A DNA stretch of 16,892 nucleotides from positions 1-16,892 of the forward strand of contig LSSL01005819.1 of the NCBI GenBank assembly GCA_001953115.1, in the 5' to 3' direction. A model generated the notes under the pieces. It was given only the letters and a program-made list of their open reading frames with translations, did no database searches and had not been told where the DNA came from. Position 1 is the stretch's first letter. Every line of letters begins with the position of its first letter. The translations under genes were made by a program, and so were the position numbers. Positions 1-10,953 of this stretch are shown here, piece by piece. Source of the stretch: Smittium mucronatum (Eukaryota > Kickxellomycota > Harpellomycetes > Harpellales > Legeriomycetaceae).

Positions 1-1088
1 ACGTTTCGATTAAATTAAAAAGTTTTTTGAACATAATAATATTTTGAGAATAATAATTCAGAAAAATTATAGTAAAGTATCTTACCATTATAATTCGATT
101 TTAATTAAAAGTTTCAAAGAATTCAGTCAATTTTATTGATAAATTATTTCATTAATATTCGTTGATAATAAAACTGATATTTTTTACTAATTAAAAATTC
201 AAATGTTGATATTTTATGATTATATTTATTTATTTTTGATGATGATATTTTTCAGAATATAAATTTTTTATTTCTATTGTCAGATTAGTTTTATCTTTTT
301 ATAATTATAGATCTTTCAATTTAACTCTAATATTTAACATATGAAGATAAATAATGTTTTATTTTTTCAATATCAAATCCATTTTGAACTGTATAACCCT
401 TTTTTCTGGAATTTATCTGGTAATTTAAACTAACTGACCTGATTTCATTTCATTTTGTATATTCATAAAAAAAATTTACATATTTTTAAATGTCTATTAA
501 AAAAATTTTATATTATACAAATTTCCCTATTATAATTTTTGGGCTATTATCTATTTTATAATTATTTAATATTATTCACTAATATTTGTGTTAAGCAAAC
601 ATTTTTTTTAACTTTATATAAATTATTTCACAAATTTATTATGAAGATATTGGTCCAATAAAATTTTTAGCTTATAAAATAACAAAATTAATTTCAAAAA
701 TTTATCTTTGTAAATATTTCTGGGGAAAGTGTTAAACTTATAAATAAATTTTTGCATAAAAAAAACAATATTTAGCAGAAAATCTTAATCAATAATTTAT
801 TTTTTTGAATATATAACTATATTTAATTAGAAAGTTTGTGTCAAAAAATATTCACAATTATTATACTGTTATTAAAAATTATGAATTTTTTTTTTAAAAA
901 AAATCAATTTTCAGATATTAACAGAGTGGGAAAAAAAATTGAAAACTTATTTCAATTCAAAGATAAAAAGATGCTCCAAATAATAATATTATTATTAAGC
1001 AGGCCGAAATACCATTGATGAGTAAATAGAGATTTAGAAAAAACTATTTAAAACATATATAAGCATAATATCGTAACAACTAATGAAA

Positions 1089-1115
1089 TTTTATAAATTT
1101 TATAAATTCTATAAA
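1089..1115. repeat. 9-bp tandem repeat TTTTATAAA x3
   Basis: Three adjacent units; the third has one substitution (TTCTATAAA). Confidence 0.9.
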
Positions 1116-1416
1116 TAAGAAATGAAATGAAAACACATAGAAGCTATTTTAAAGATACATTATAATACCATTTCGATTTAGTCCTTAGACTATAATAATC
1201 ATAAATTATTTGTGTATAATCCAAATTGATTGATAAAAATGCGATTTTATCAAATATTTTCAAAAAAAAATGATTGTAAAAAGTCAAAAAATCTTAGCTG
1301 AATTATTAAATTAGTTTTTATTTTAATAAAATGTTTTATATTGAAAAATTTGTGTTTAATTTTTTTATAAGTTATTTTAAAATAAGGGAGAATTTAAAAA
1401 CCAATGCTTTATTCCA

Positions 1417-1443
1417 AATAATAATAATAATAATAATAATAAT
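1417..1443. repeat. (AAT)9 microsatellite
   Basis: Nine perfect AAT units, followed by ATATAT. A 69-codon frame across this point (1331-1540) owes its isoleucine run to the repeat and is not taken as a gene. Confidence 0.97.
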
Positions 1444-3910
1444 ATATATGTGGTTTTACATTAATCCGGCCTTATATCGAAATGAAATTTTCAGGAAATT
1501 TTTTCCAAAAATCTCAAATTATAATTTAATGATACATTAAGCTTTTTTAACTATTGAACAAATTTTTATTTTAAACCGGTATTATTAAGAATAATATTAA
1601 ATATGTCTATATTTATTAAATAGATATAAACCTCCTGAACTCTGAAAATAAATAAAGTGGTAATGCGATAAAGTGAAGAAAAAAACTTTACTTTAAATTT
1701 ATAAATGATCTATCTTTCTCATTAAAATCATTTTTTAAAGTTTTTTTTATTTAATTTTATTCAAAAGTGTTTGAATAATAAATTTGTTAATATTATTAAA
1801 TCTATAAACTATTAATAGTGTCAAAACGATTTAAAAGCAAAGAAAATAAAATAAAATAATCACTGATTTTATGTTTACTAATTTAAACCAACTAGGTTAA
1901 ATTAAAACCGATGATTTTTATCAATTCTTTTAGAAAAGTTAAAGTCTATTATCAATTTTCAGACTATCTTTGTGCTTTCTGTGAATATTTGAATTTATAT
2001 TTTATTTACAAAATTATTCTTTTTTAAACAAGGAACGCAAGAATTTTCTTTGGTCCTAGCAAACTAAAATAATAATCGCAAAAACGAATAAAAGGAAGAG
2101 AAAATTTATTTATAAAAAAAAACATAGAGTTAATAAGTCGCTTTATAGAAACCTGAAAATCTTTATTTTAATAAAAAAACTTGAAAATCAATAAAAGGCA
2201 AACTATTTGTGCAGTTATACATATTTTTAATTATATGCCAAACTTACATATTTTCTTAATTCTTATTTTCAACAGTAAATTTGATCAGAGCCAGCACATT
2301 TTAAGAGTAATGCATTATTTTTATAAATTCTTCCGTGTTATAACTTGAATTGTTCTCAATTAAAGGCATATTTTTCAATATATCTCTTTTTATCTGAAAT
2401 ATACCGAAATAAATAATTTAGATGTACTTTTCAATTCTTGATCTAATTTTATCATTTTTTCAAAGATACTTGATAAAATTTTATTAATATTTATTAATTT
2501 GTATTGTATACCAACGAAATAAGCTTATTATATTCAAATGCCTCAATTGCGTTAGTAGATTATTTTTTATTTATTAATTTCTAAAATCTAAGTATGTAAG
2601 AGCTATTTATAGTGATAATATTTAATATTTATATATGTGTGTGAAAAATAAAAAATTGTTTAAAATAAGGAGAAAAAAGAAAGAATTAAAAATGTTTTTT
2701 AATACCCATTTTCGAAAATTTATATTTTTTCAGATGTTTTTTATTGATTTTATATTTATTTATTTCTATTTCAATATTTTTAAATTTTTCTTAAGGCATA
2801 AATATCATAAAACATTTTGAAAAAAAAAATTAACTGCAGATCAGTATAATCGATTATAATTGAAAATGTTTATAAACATCTCTACATAAAAGAATATTCA
2901 ACAAAATATATTTTCAAAATTTTTATTCATAAAAAAATCTTTCGCAGATGATTTATTAAATTAATTATAGAGATTTTAGTTTTTATTTTCCGCGAGTCAA
3001 TATTATGATTAACTCATAGAATAAATTCTTAGAAGAAAATATTTTAAAATTAATTTTATCAATTTGAAATTAAAATTTTTGTATAAATATGAATATTAGT
3101 TATTTAAATATTTTTAAAACACAATCAAAAAATATTTATTATTGAATTTATCTAATACTTTTTAAATTATTAATTAAAGCCTCTTAAATGGTTAAAAAAT
3201 TTTACTTATTTCTTTTATGATAAAATATTTATATCTATAGCTCAGCTAAGAATTTTACTCTGAAAGTATTTTTATTTCCAATTTTTGGATAATTTGGTAA
3301 TTATTACTATTTTTTATTGATTTTTTTTACTTTATAATATTCTAAACCGTTTTAAATATAGTATCTTTTTTACACGATTTAATCTTTCTGACATGCTTTG
3401 GAAATATTTTAATAATTTTTTAATTATGATTTTTTTATATTTAGTTTTTCATTTTTCAATTAAAATATTTTATTTCTTAGGTAATTCTACATTCTTTATT
3501 TTTAATAATTCACATATGCTATAATAATTCAAGTATATCCAGCAACCTTTTTTGCTTTTTACACATGCTTAAGATTCAGGTAATCTTTAAACTGAATAAT
3601 AGAAGGGAGAAAGGTGTTTAGTGACCCTGATAAGTATTTTAGGTCAATTATTCAAAATATTAGATTTTTTTTAAAATGAATAGGATTCATAGATTGAATT
3701 TTAGGAGTAACAGTTATTTAATTCCTAATTTCTATTTTAATTTAGATTATTCTATTTTCAATCCAGAACTCTAAATAGGCTGATAATAACTTTTCTTATG
3801 TGGTAGCTGTACAATAGACCAACATTTTTAAGTAAATAATCCCATAGGAGATCCAAAAGCAGTTGTTTTGAGGTAGCTACTTCATTTCTAAACTCGCTTT
3901 TAGATGAAAT

Positions 3911-3932
3911 TATTACTATTACTATTACTATT
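3911..3932. repeat. Hexanucleotide repeat (TATTAC)3.7
   Basis: Perfect six-base repeat of about 3.7 units. On the minus strand it encodes alternating Val-Ile within an 88-codon open frame (3758-4024) that lacks an ATG start and is not supported as a gene. Confidence 0.93.
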
Positions 3933-5628
3933 TTTTCGTCATATTTAGGCATTTGGGAGACATTTTGTCTAAATAGAAATTTCCCGAATGAGTAGTTTAA
4001 GGAATAATTAGACGAAAATACCAAAATTTCTTATTCTTATTTTTTTAACGATCTGAAAAAAGATAAACTTATAATTTTTATCGGTAAATTCGGTAAAATC
4101 CTCTTATTATATTAACTATATAAAAAAAAATTGTAATTCGGTTAAATAATATTAATTTCCTTAAAGCGATAGCAACATGTTAGTAATTGCTCTTGACTCA
4201 AAAAAAAATTTAATAAAAATTATCCAGAACTATATGGGAGTATTTTTTGCTATAAGCTAAAGGGTAAAAGTTTTAAAAATCGACTTACTTTTTCTTATTC
4301 TAAACTATTCAAAAATATATATAAAGGCATGTTCCATTTTTTCAGGAATAATTTTTTTTAAATATATCAGAATTGTTAGAAAAATTCTATTGATACGAAA
4401 AAAATGAATAGCATTATTATAAAATCAGAGAGAAAATCTCACATTGAATTAAAAAATTCATACTTAAAACCATATTTTTAATTATTAAAAAAATTAATAA
4501 AAAACCCATGTGACTATACCATTATCATTTTAGAAAAAAAATTCGGTAATTAAAAAAATAAATTTAAAAAACACTCTAAATTCTATAGAATTAACTATAA
4601 ATAATTATTAAAACAGTTTTTTAGCAAAATAAAAAAGAATAGATAAAAATGCACATACTGGAAAGTTTTATTAAGGTTTTACTGATGGAATTATTATTTT
4701 TAAAACCATTTAAATAATTTTGAGAAACTGTTAAATTTAATTTTCGGTATTACACAAAAAAAATTCTGTAAAATTTTTTTTTATATATTATCATCTGGGC
4801 ATTTTTCTGTTTGAAATTTCCTATTTTAATCATGTATATCTTTGTAAAGATAAAAGCAAAAAAAAAAAAGCGATAATAATCTATTTTTAATTTATTCGGC
4901 TAAGTAATATGATGAAAATCAGATAATTTTTTTTTAGAAAACTAGTATAAACCAAAAAAATCCTATTCAATCAAAAATTAAATATTTTTTAAAGTAGATA
5001 AAAAATATCTCTTAATCGGTATCTTAATTTTCTGATTAAATTTGATTGAAATTATTTGGTAATAAAACGACCAGTGTTAAAAAAGAGACAAAAAATGCTA
5101 AAAAAATAAGTGATAGTTTTGGATTAATTAAAAATATGAGATTCGAAAAATAAAGTACATATATTTTTAAAATTATCAGTTCAATAATTCAAAAAATAAA
5201 TTAAACAATCTAGTAAAAAACGCGCTTTATGAATATTTAGTATTGCGAGGATATTTTTTTTCGAGGTTTTCATGCTTGTTAATTTATTTTAATGGATATT
5301 TATTGATCTTGATTTTTATCCTTATTAATTGATGTATTCATTTTACTTACTAAAAAATGACAAGTTCTGGGATGGGAATTTTTTTATAACAACTAACAAT
5401 TTTATAAATTTTAGTGCAGATGGATTTTATTTTTCATATTAAATACAGTTTTTGAATAAGTATATAAACATCTCCGCAAACATGAAATGATACAAAGTCA
5501 AGCGATTAGAGCTATTTTCACCAGAAAAGACTGTAAGTTACTTCACAAAAAATTTGTAGTTTTTTTATTCTGCACAATTTACAAAATCGGGTTTTATTTT
5601 TTAAGTCCTCTATATAATCCCTCAATAT

Positions 5629-5643
5629 TATATATATATATAT
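5629..5643. repeat. Short TA microsatellite
   Basis: About seven and a half TA units in perfect alternation. Confidence 0.9.
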
Positions 5644-6975
5644 TTAAACAATATTGATCAGTTTTTTGATCTTAATTCTGTGAAAAAAATTAAAAATAAT
5701 GTAAATCACATCCCTTTTTTTTTATTTTTAGTGTTTTTTAACATCTATTTCATTTTCATACTCCCTGTACCCGCCTTATTACTGTTAAAATGGTGACTAT
5801 ATACGATTCTAACAAAGTAAAATAATGAAACCAAATATATTACATATACTTATAAAAATTACCATTTTAATTTATATTGCTCAAGTTATTTCTTCGTTAT
5901 TAGAATTAATTTTAAAATATTTATAGCTATCAAGATGTTCATAACAAATTAATAGGAGAATTAAAAACGTTTTTAAATATTAAATATAACGATGAAATTT
6001 TCCTCTAAATTTTCTTATAAATATATATTAACAAAGTTTTAAATTTTATACAAATTTTTTAAAATTATAGAAAAAAAAATTTTTTATGAGTTTTACTAAA
6101 TTTATTTAGACATAAAATTTATTTGAGTTATAGGTATTGGAAAATTTTAAATTTAGATGCGGTTAAAATATTATCAATAAAATTATGAGAAATTATATTT
6201 TAAGTTTTTAATCATTTTATCTGTATACTATCAAATAGATCTTTGGGTTTATTTAAAATCTATTTAACTGATATTTTAAATATCTATTTTAGATAAAATT
6301 TATTTAATATTAGCTTGAGTAGATTCTAAAATATATATTTTTAAATAAATTATAAAAAAAATTTTGAAAAATAATTATAGATGGTTTTTTTGCATTGTGA
6401 AGCATTTTTTATCTAAATTTTTTGTTATTCCTCTTGCTCAATTTTTCGATAAAAAATTCAAATTTTACATCAAAACCTCGATTTATTTTCAAAAAATACA
6501 CAGGTGGTAGTAATTTATTGTTTTACAAATACTTATCACCTCGGATAACTTTGTTTCATTATATCATATTTAGTCCTGCAATTAGTACAAAAATAAAATT
6601 TTGGAATTTTTATACTAAAGAAAGATAAAAAATCCTCTCAACGTTTTTGTTTTTTATTAATCAAATTCTGCAATTAGCAATTCCCGAATATCAAAACACA
6701 TATTATTATTTAGTTATATCTGTTGAAATATTAAAAAAATGAATAATATCTTAACATTAATAAATCTGCTTTATCAAGGTTTGGCATATCGAATTCTGGA
6801 AAAATAAAAAATTCTACGCTTACACCGTATATTATATACTTTCTTAAGTCTACAAATTCAGCCAATCTTTTCTTTTTCCAGTTCAAGATTACTATTTTAT
6901 AGTTTTGCTGAATCTCTTGAAAAAAAATCTTGGCGGGTATCCGGAATAAATTTCACTCTCCAAAACATGCATCGA

Positions 6976-7064
6976 AACTTCTTACACGATTTTTATTAAA
7001 TTAATAATAAAACTGTTTAACCCCGTTATTAATTGAAAATTCAGAAAATTAATTGTAAGAAGTT
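6976..7064. repeat. Small fold-back (11-bp perfect inverted repeat)
   Basis: AACTTCTTACA (6976-6986) and its reverse complement TGTAAGAAGTT (7054-7064) flank 67 bases, with further partial pairing inside (AATTAATAA-type words). A short stem-loop or remnant of a fold-back element. Confidence 0.45.
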
Positions 7065-7636
7065 CTGAGAATATAATAAAACGCAATATAAAAATATTTT
7101 TTTAAGAGAAATTCCATTTTTTCATTTAATAATAAAACATTTAAACTTCATATCTATTTTTTTTACAAAGATAAGCCCAAAAGTGCAATCTGTTACAAAA
7201 AGTGTGCAATTTTTTTAATCATTCTTGCTATAGGTGAGAATAAATAGGAGATTAAATGACATAATTTTAATAAAGTTATTCAGATTTAATTTCTTTAAGA
7301 ATATGTTTTAACACAAAAATTATGTTTCCGAAGACACATTTCATAAAATATAGATCGCAGTCAGTACGAATATTCCGTTTGCATCACTTACTCCAAAAAA
7401 TATTATAAGATTTTCGATGTCAATAAGATTTTACTCTTCACCAATGAGAATATTTCTCGAATTTTTTTTAAATGTAAGATATAATTTGGAGTAATAAAAT
7501 GAATTTTATTCAGCTAAAAAAATTTTTTTTAAAAAAAGTACAGATATAGAAAAGATATATTTTATAACAATTCTGAATCAATCTATAATTAATAAATTAT
7601 TCTATTCTAGAATTTGTTTTATTATATATATAATAT

Positions 7637-7638
<2 letters not shown>

Positions 7639-7690
<52 letters not shown>
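7639..7690. repeat. (GT)26 microsatellite
   Basis: There are 52 bases of perfect GT repeat, preceded by an ATATATATAATATAC stretch. Alternating purine-pyrimidine DNA of this length can adopt Z-form and is usually length-polymorphic. Confidence 0.98.
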
Positions 7691-7692
<2 letters not shown>

Positions 7693-8537
7693 CTCTATAC
7701 CGATATTCATTTATCAATTTTGTTTTTATTACTGGATTTTTTTTACTCTAATAAATTTTACAAGTGCGATATATATTTTTATTTGAATTGCAATATGTAC
7801 TGAAGGAAAATCTCTGTTAGACCTCATACAATCTATTTAAGTCCTATGTTTAATTTGATCAATAAACTCTTAAGGTTTTTCTCTAGCGGTAATAAATATA
7901 GTTTCTGATTATGAGCATAATCATTATATGCTTTATTTACACCTTTGTTGAATCTTACATTATTTAAGAGCAATAATTTATAGATTTCTTTTATTTTGCA
8001 CCGGAAATTTTTTTTTTTTCAAGATATTATTTTAGCTTTCTCCGGGTTACCTCTCTCCATCTCAAAGATAATTTTGGATTTTTTTTATCTAGTGTGTTGG
8101 GGAAACCACTCCAAACAATTTTCGTTTCTAAAAAGTAAAATATAATCACTAATGCTGAATCATTGAAAAAGTGTTAAATAAAGGCGATTTTTTGGAAATT
8201 TCCAAAATAGAAAGACAAATTGTTGAATGGAATATGTTGATAATAAACAGCTGATTGAATTATCACAGCGTAACATAAATATTTTTTAATGATTTTTTAT
8301 CCAATAAAATAAAATTTATTAAATTATTCCACAAAGTTTTTTTTAAACCTTTTGTATTATTCTACACAATACTGTCTTAACAAAATGTTTATAATCGCTT
8401 GATTTAGTAATTAATGATATATTTTAAATCAGTTCATATAATTTATTATCCTTTATTTACTAAAATACAAAAATTTATGCCTAAGAGCTTTAGTATCGAG
8501 AAATTATTGAATATTTATCTATCCATAATTAAATAAA
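7691..8537. other. A+T-rich DNA, nothing identified
   Basis: Between the GT repeat and the inverted repeat I see no gene; apart from the short palindrome at 8190 the sequence shows nothing distinctive. A slightly G+C-richer patch at 8040-8110 has no sustained open frame. Confidence 0.65.
8190..8207. repeat. 18-bp perfect palindrome
   Basis: TTTTGGAAATTTCCAAAA is self-complementary over its full length. No function can be assigned. Confidence 0.85.
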
Positions 8538-8668
8538 AATAAAAATCTGGGATTTTAAAATTTTTCCAGAAATTTTATTTAAAAATCAACGTTTTTAATC
8601 CTTTTCTGCGAATTTAAAATTTTTCTGAAAGTTTATTTTTTAACCTGAAATCTTTAATAGATATCTGT
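8538..8668 (+). repeat. Long inverted repeat, left arm
   Basis: This arm pairs with the reverse complement of 9099-9228. The first 23 bases (8538-8560) match perfectly. The 14-base word GTTTTTAATCCTTT (8591-8604), TTAACCTG (8640-8647) and ATATCTGT (8661-8668) recur in the other arm at the same spacing, with a single one-base gap near the inner end. By hand count about three-quarters of positions match over 131 bp, so this is common descent and not shared A+T bias. Confidence 0.7.
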
Positions 8669-9098
8669 CCTATGTGAAACCTTTTAGTACATTATGTGAT
8701 CTACTTAATGAAATAATAGATAAAGTTAAATGAAAAATCTTCGACCAAATAAAACGCAAAATATCTATATATTGTTTAAAATCCCAACTAAACCCCGATT
8801 CTGAAGCATTTTATGAATTTTATAGTGGGGGTTATTTTATTTAAATTTTTTTGACCTTAGACAAAAATTTCCTGGCTTGTAGATTTTAAAATATTTATGA
8901 AAAATTTACTCGTTAAAGCCAATAAAAATATTTTTAAGAAGAAAGAAAAACAGATAAAGTTTCACGACCTATATCAATTGTGCTGTTTTTGCTGTAAAAA
9001 TCTATTTAAGAGCGCTGAAAATTTTTTTTATTCAGATTCCTTGAATTTATTCATTAATGAAATAAATTTATTTTATTAAGAAATTTTTTTTTCTAAAA
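8669..9098. other. Loop of the inverted repeat with a 60-codon ATG frame
   Basis: The loop carries an ATG-initiated frame on the plus strand (8897-9079). It is lysine-rich at the start and has a cysteine cluster, CCFCC, in the middle. The ATG context (TTTATGA) is unremarkable and no family is recognised; at 60 codons chance is a fair explanation. Confidence 0.3.
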
Positions 9099-9228
9099 AC
9101 AGATATTTTTCAACAACGCAGGTTAAAAAAAAATCTTAAAGAAAAAATTCTAATCCTCAAGAAAGGATTAAAAACATCGATTTTTGCATAAAATCATTTT
9201 TAAACTTTTAAAATCCCAGATTTTTATT
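9099..9228 (-). repeat. Long inverted repeat, right arm
   Basis: Reverse complement partner of 8538-8668, separated from it by a 430-bp loop (8669-9098). Matching words: 9206-9228, 9162-9175, 9119-9126 and 9099-9106. The pair would fold into a long imperfect stem if transcribed. It could be a decayed fold-back transposon or an inverted duplication. Confidence 0.7.
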
Positions 9229-9404
9229 TATTAAACATTCCTTATTCTCATATGGCCTTAAATTTTCTTGTGCAGAAATCCATTGAACTGGTAAAATAAC
9301 TGCTAAATTGGTTTTTTTGAAAAATTATTTTATTCAATTTTGAGCTTGTTTTCTTTTATGAATAGGGCAGTTTGTTCTCCCTTGAACCAATTCATTCTAG
9401 GTAT

Positions 9405-9503
9405 GTTGCTGCTAGAACGGGAGAGGGGAGTTGGGTGAATTTTTTATAATTTTTTATAATTTTTTTATATTAGTTTTTAGAATTTTTTATTAACTTTAAA
9501 ATA
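9405..9503 (+). repeat. Degenerate dispersed repeat, copy 1
   Basis: Three words occur in the same order and at nearly the same spacing as at 16767: GTTGCT, then GAATTTT after 32 bases, then TTAACTTTAAAATA after 85. The first third is unusually G+C-rich for the region (ACGGGAGAGGGGAGTTGGG). It is probably an old copy of an unrecognised interspersed repeat. Confidence 0.4.
9438..9467. repeat. 10-bp tandem repeat TTTTTATAAT
   Basis: Two perfect units and a diverging third inside dispersed repeat copy 1; it explains part of the length difference between the two copies. Confidence 0.8.
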
Positions 9504-10652
9504 AATTTCCCGTAAAAATATGTATATATATATGAAAATTTAATCTAAAATATTTGTTTGCGTTTTTAAAGAAAACGATAAAAGTGTAGCCGAGTATTTC
9601 CTTATAATGATTTCTAATCAACTACATATATTCAAAATATATTTTAAATTATAAAAGTTTAAAGACTAAATTATTAGAAGTATCCCCAATAAATTCGAGA
9701 TTTTTTTTCTCTGGTTTAAATTACACATTGGAACTGAAAAACTCTATTTTATCTTTTGAAAAAATGGCATTTGCTTTTTTCACCCATTTTATCAATAGTT
9801 ATTTAAATCAGCTATCGGTTTGTGGAAAAAAACTTAGAACTGGGTTCAAGATAGAAGAAAATAGTTGGTCGAGACTACCAATCCTTCGATAGTAATTTTC
9901 CGGATTATTTTTTTAAAAAATAAAAGATAATATGTTTTTTGTGTACATAAGTATGAATTATACCTTGAGTTACTATGCTTCATTTCTAGAATTTTTCAAT
10001 TGGAATGTAGTGATATTATTTTTGATATTATTTTATCGTTAAATCAAGGGAGAAAAAAAAGGAAGTGTTTCTCTACTTGATTTAAAGTAATCTTTAAATT
10101 TGCTATTCATTCACAAGTTTGAAAAGAAAAAAAAAGCCATATATGTGTATTTATAAGAAATTTTTTTATTAAAAAAAATCCAATAATTGAGTTGATATGA
10201 ATGAAGTAGACTATTAATACGATTAAATTAAGCGGAACTATTTAAAAGTTACAAAAATCACGGCTTTAGGTGCTTTTTTTAGATAGCGAAACTTTTGGAA
10301 GGTTTTAAAGATAGAAGGTGAAAATTTTATATTTTATTTAATTAAAATAATCGGAACAATAGCACAAGATTTATTTAATCATAAATTTATTGGTCCGTCT
10401 TGGGAATAAATTTTTTACTGTAGTCCCTTATTTTCACGTTAAATAGGAAAAAAAATATTAATATCAGAGTTGCTTGGAGCATAAAGGGATTAGGTATAAA
10501 TTTTATATTGGTGAAAAAAAAATACCAGTTGAATAAAATGAAGGAAAATAATTATTACTTGGTTTAAAGATGGATATATTTAGAAAGCCATTAAGTATAT
10601 ATTCCAATCTTTCAAAAGATAAATAAAAGAAAAATATTATTGTATTAATTTT
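9504..10652. other. A+T-rich DNA with scraps of open frame
   Basis: No gene is supported. A plus-strand frame is open for 40 codons at 10287-10406 after an in-frame TAG, and others are shorter. They could be worn remains of a transposon or pseudogene, but no motif shows this. Confidence 0.55.
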
Positions 10653-10824
10653 TTAACCCTTTCCGGGCCCAAGCTTGTGCCTTGCCCCTATTTGCGTATA
10701 TTTGCAATTCGAATTGATTCAAACAAATATTCAGCCCAATGGTATACAAATAAAATTAAACTAATAATAACATTGAGCGAAAAGTGGAAGCCATTTTTTG
10801 TACCATCGCCCCTGAAAGGGCTAA
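10653..10824. mobile_element. Small piggyBac-type MITE (TTAA-flanked, about 170 bp)
   Basis: The left end reads TTAA then CCCTTTCCGGGCCC (10657-10670). The right end, read on the minus strand, is CCCTTTCAGGGGCG (10820-10807) and is flanked by CTAA, a one-base-decayed TTAA. The two ends match at 11 of 14 positions without gaps. Short ends beginning CCC and a TTAA target site are the mark of piggyBac elements. The interior is clearly richer in G+C than its surroundings and codes for no transposase, so it would be non-autonomous. It sits just beyond the dynamitin polyadenylation signal. A 65-codon open frame (10677-10874, no ATG start) overlaps it and runs past its right end; I take that frame as incidental. 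Confidence 0.55.
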
Positions 10825-10877
10825 GGAACAATACAGATAAACAAAATATTACAAGTCCCAAAATTTTGATTTAAAAT

Positions 10878-10883
10878 TTTATT
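10878..10883 (-). promoter_or_regulatory. Polyadenylation signal AATAAA of the dynamitin gene
   Basis: On the minus strand AATAAA lies about 70 nt past the TAA stop, the expected place for a short 3' untranslated region. In such A+T-rich DNA this hexamer also occurs by chance, so position is the main support. Confidence 0.55.
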
Positions 10884-10953
10884 GAAATTTTAAATTGATG
10901 GGTGGAAATGCAAGGAAAAAAAAGGTAATAATAACGAAATTTTTTGAATATAA

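Larger units (their letters stand above)
1..7638. other. A+T-rich DNA without a supportable gene
   Basis: Read on both strands this holds only short frames, most without an ATG and dominated by Lys, Asn, Ile, Phe and Leu as expected from composition, with no recognisable domain. No tRNA, rRNA or recognisable transposon protein was seen. The longest frame, 3758-4024 on the minus strand (88 codons), starts with TTG. The only structure noted is the simple repeats and the fold-back listed separately. Confidence 0.7.

Noticed and set aside
836..1018. 60-codon plus-strand frame
   Set aside because: GTG start, residues dominated by K, I, L, F and N as expected from composition, and no motif.
1331..1540. 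69-codon plus-strand frame with an isoleucine run
   Set aside because: The run is the (AAT)9 microsatellite read as ATA, and the rest is composition-driven.
2635..2820. 61-codon plus-strand frame rich in F and K
   Set aside because: GTG start and low-complexity A+T translation.
3758..4024. 88-codon minus-strand open frame
   Set aside because: It starts with TTG, includes a Val-Ile run made by a TATTAC repeat, and matches no family I know. The length is within chance for this much sequence.
6422..6628. 68-codon plus-strand frame
   Set aside because: TTG start and no recognisable domain or splice context.
9865..9881. TTGGT-CGAGACT-ACCAA stem-loop resembling a tRNA T-arm
   Set aside because: The loop lacks the TTCRA pattern, and no acceptor, D or anticodon stems are found around it.
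10230..10409. Nearly open plus-strand frame broken by one TAG
   Set aside because: Only 40 codons are open in a row, there is no motif, and a run of this size is expected by chance.
10421..10491. TAGTCCCTTATT and a near-complement AAAGGGATTA
   Set aside because: Imperfect short pairing at a level common in A+T-rich DNA.
10677..10874. 65-codon plus-strand frame with balanced composition
   Set aside because: It starts with GTG and lies mostly within the TTAA-flanked MITE, whose higher G+C explains the lack of stops.
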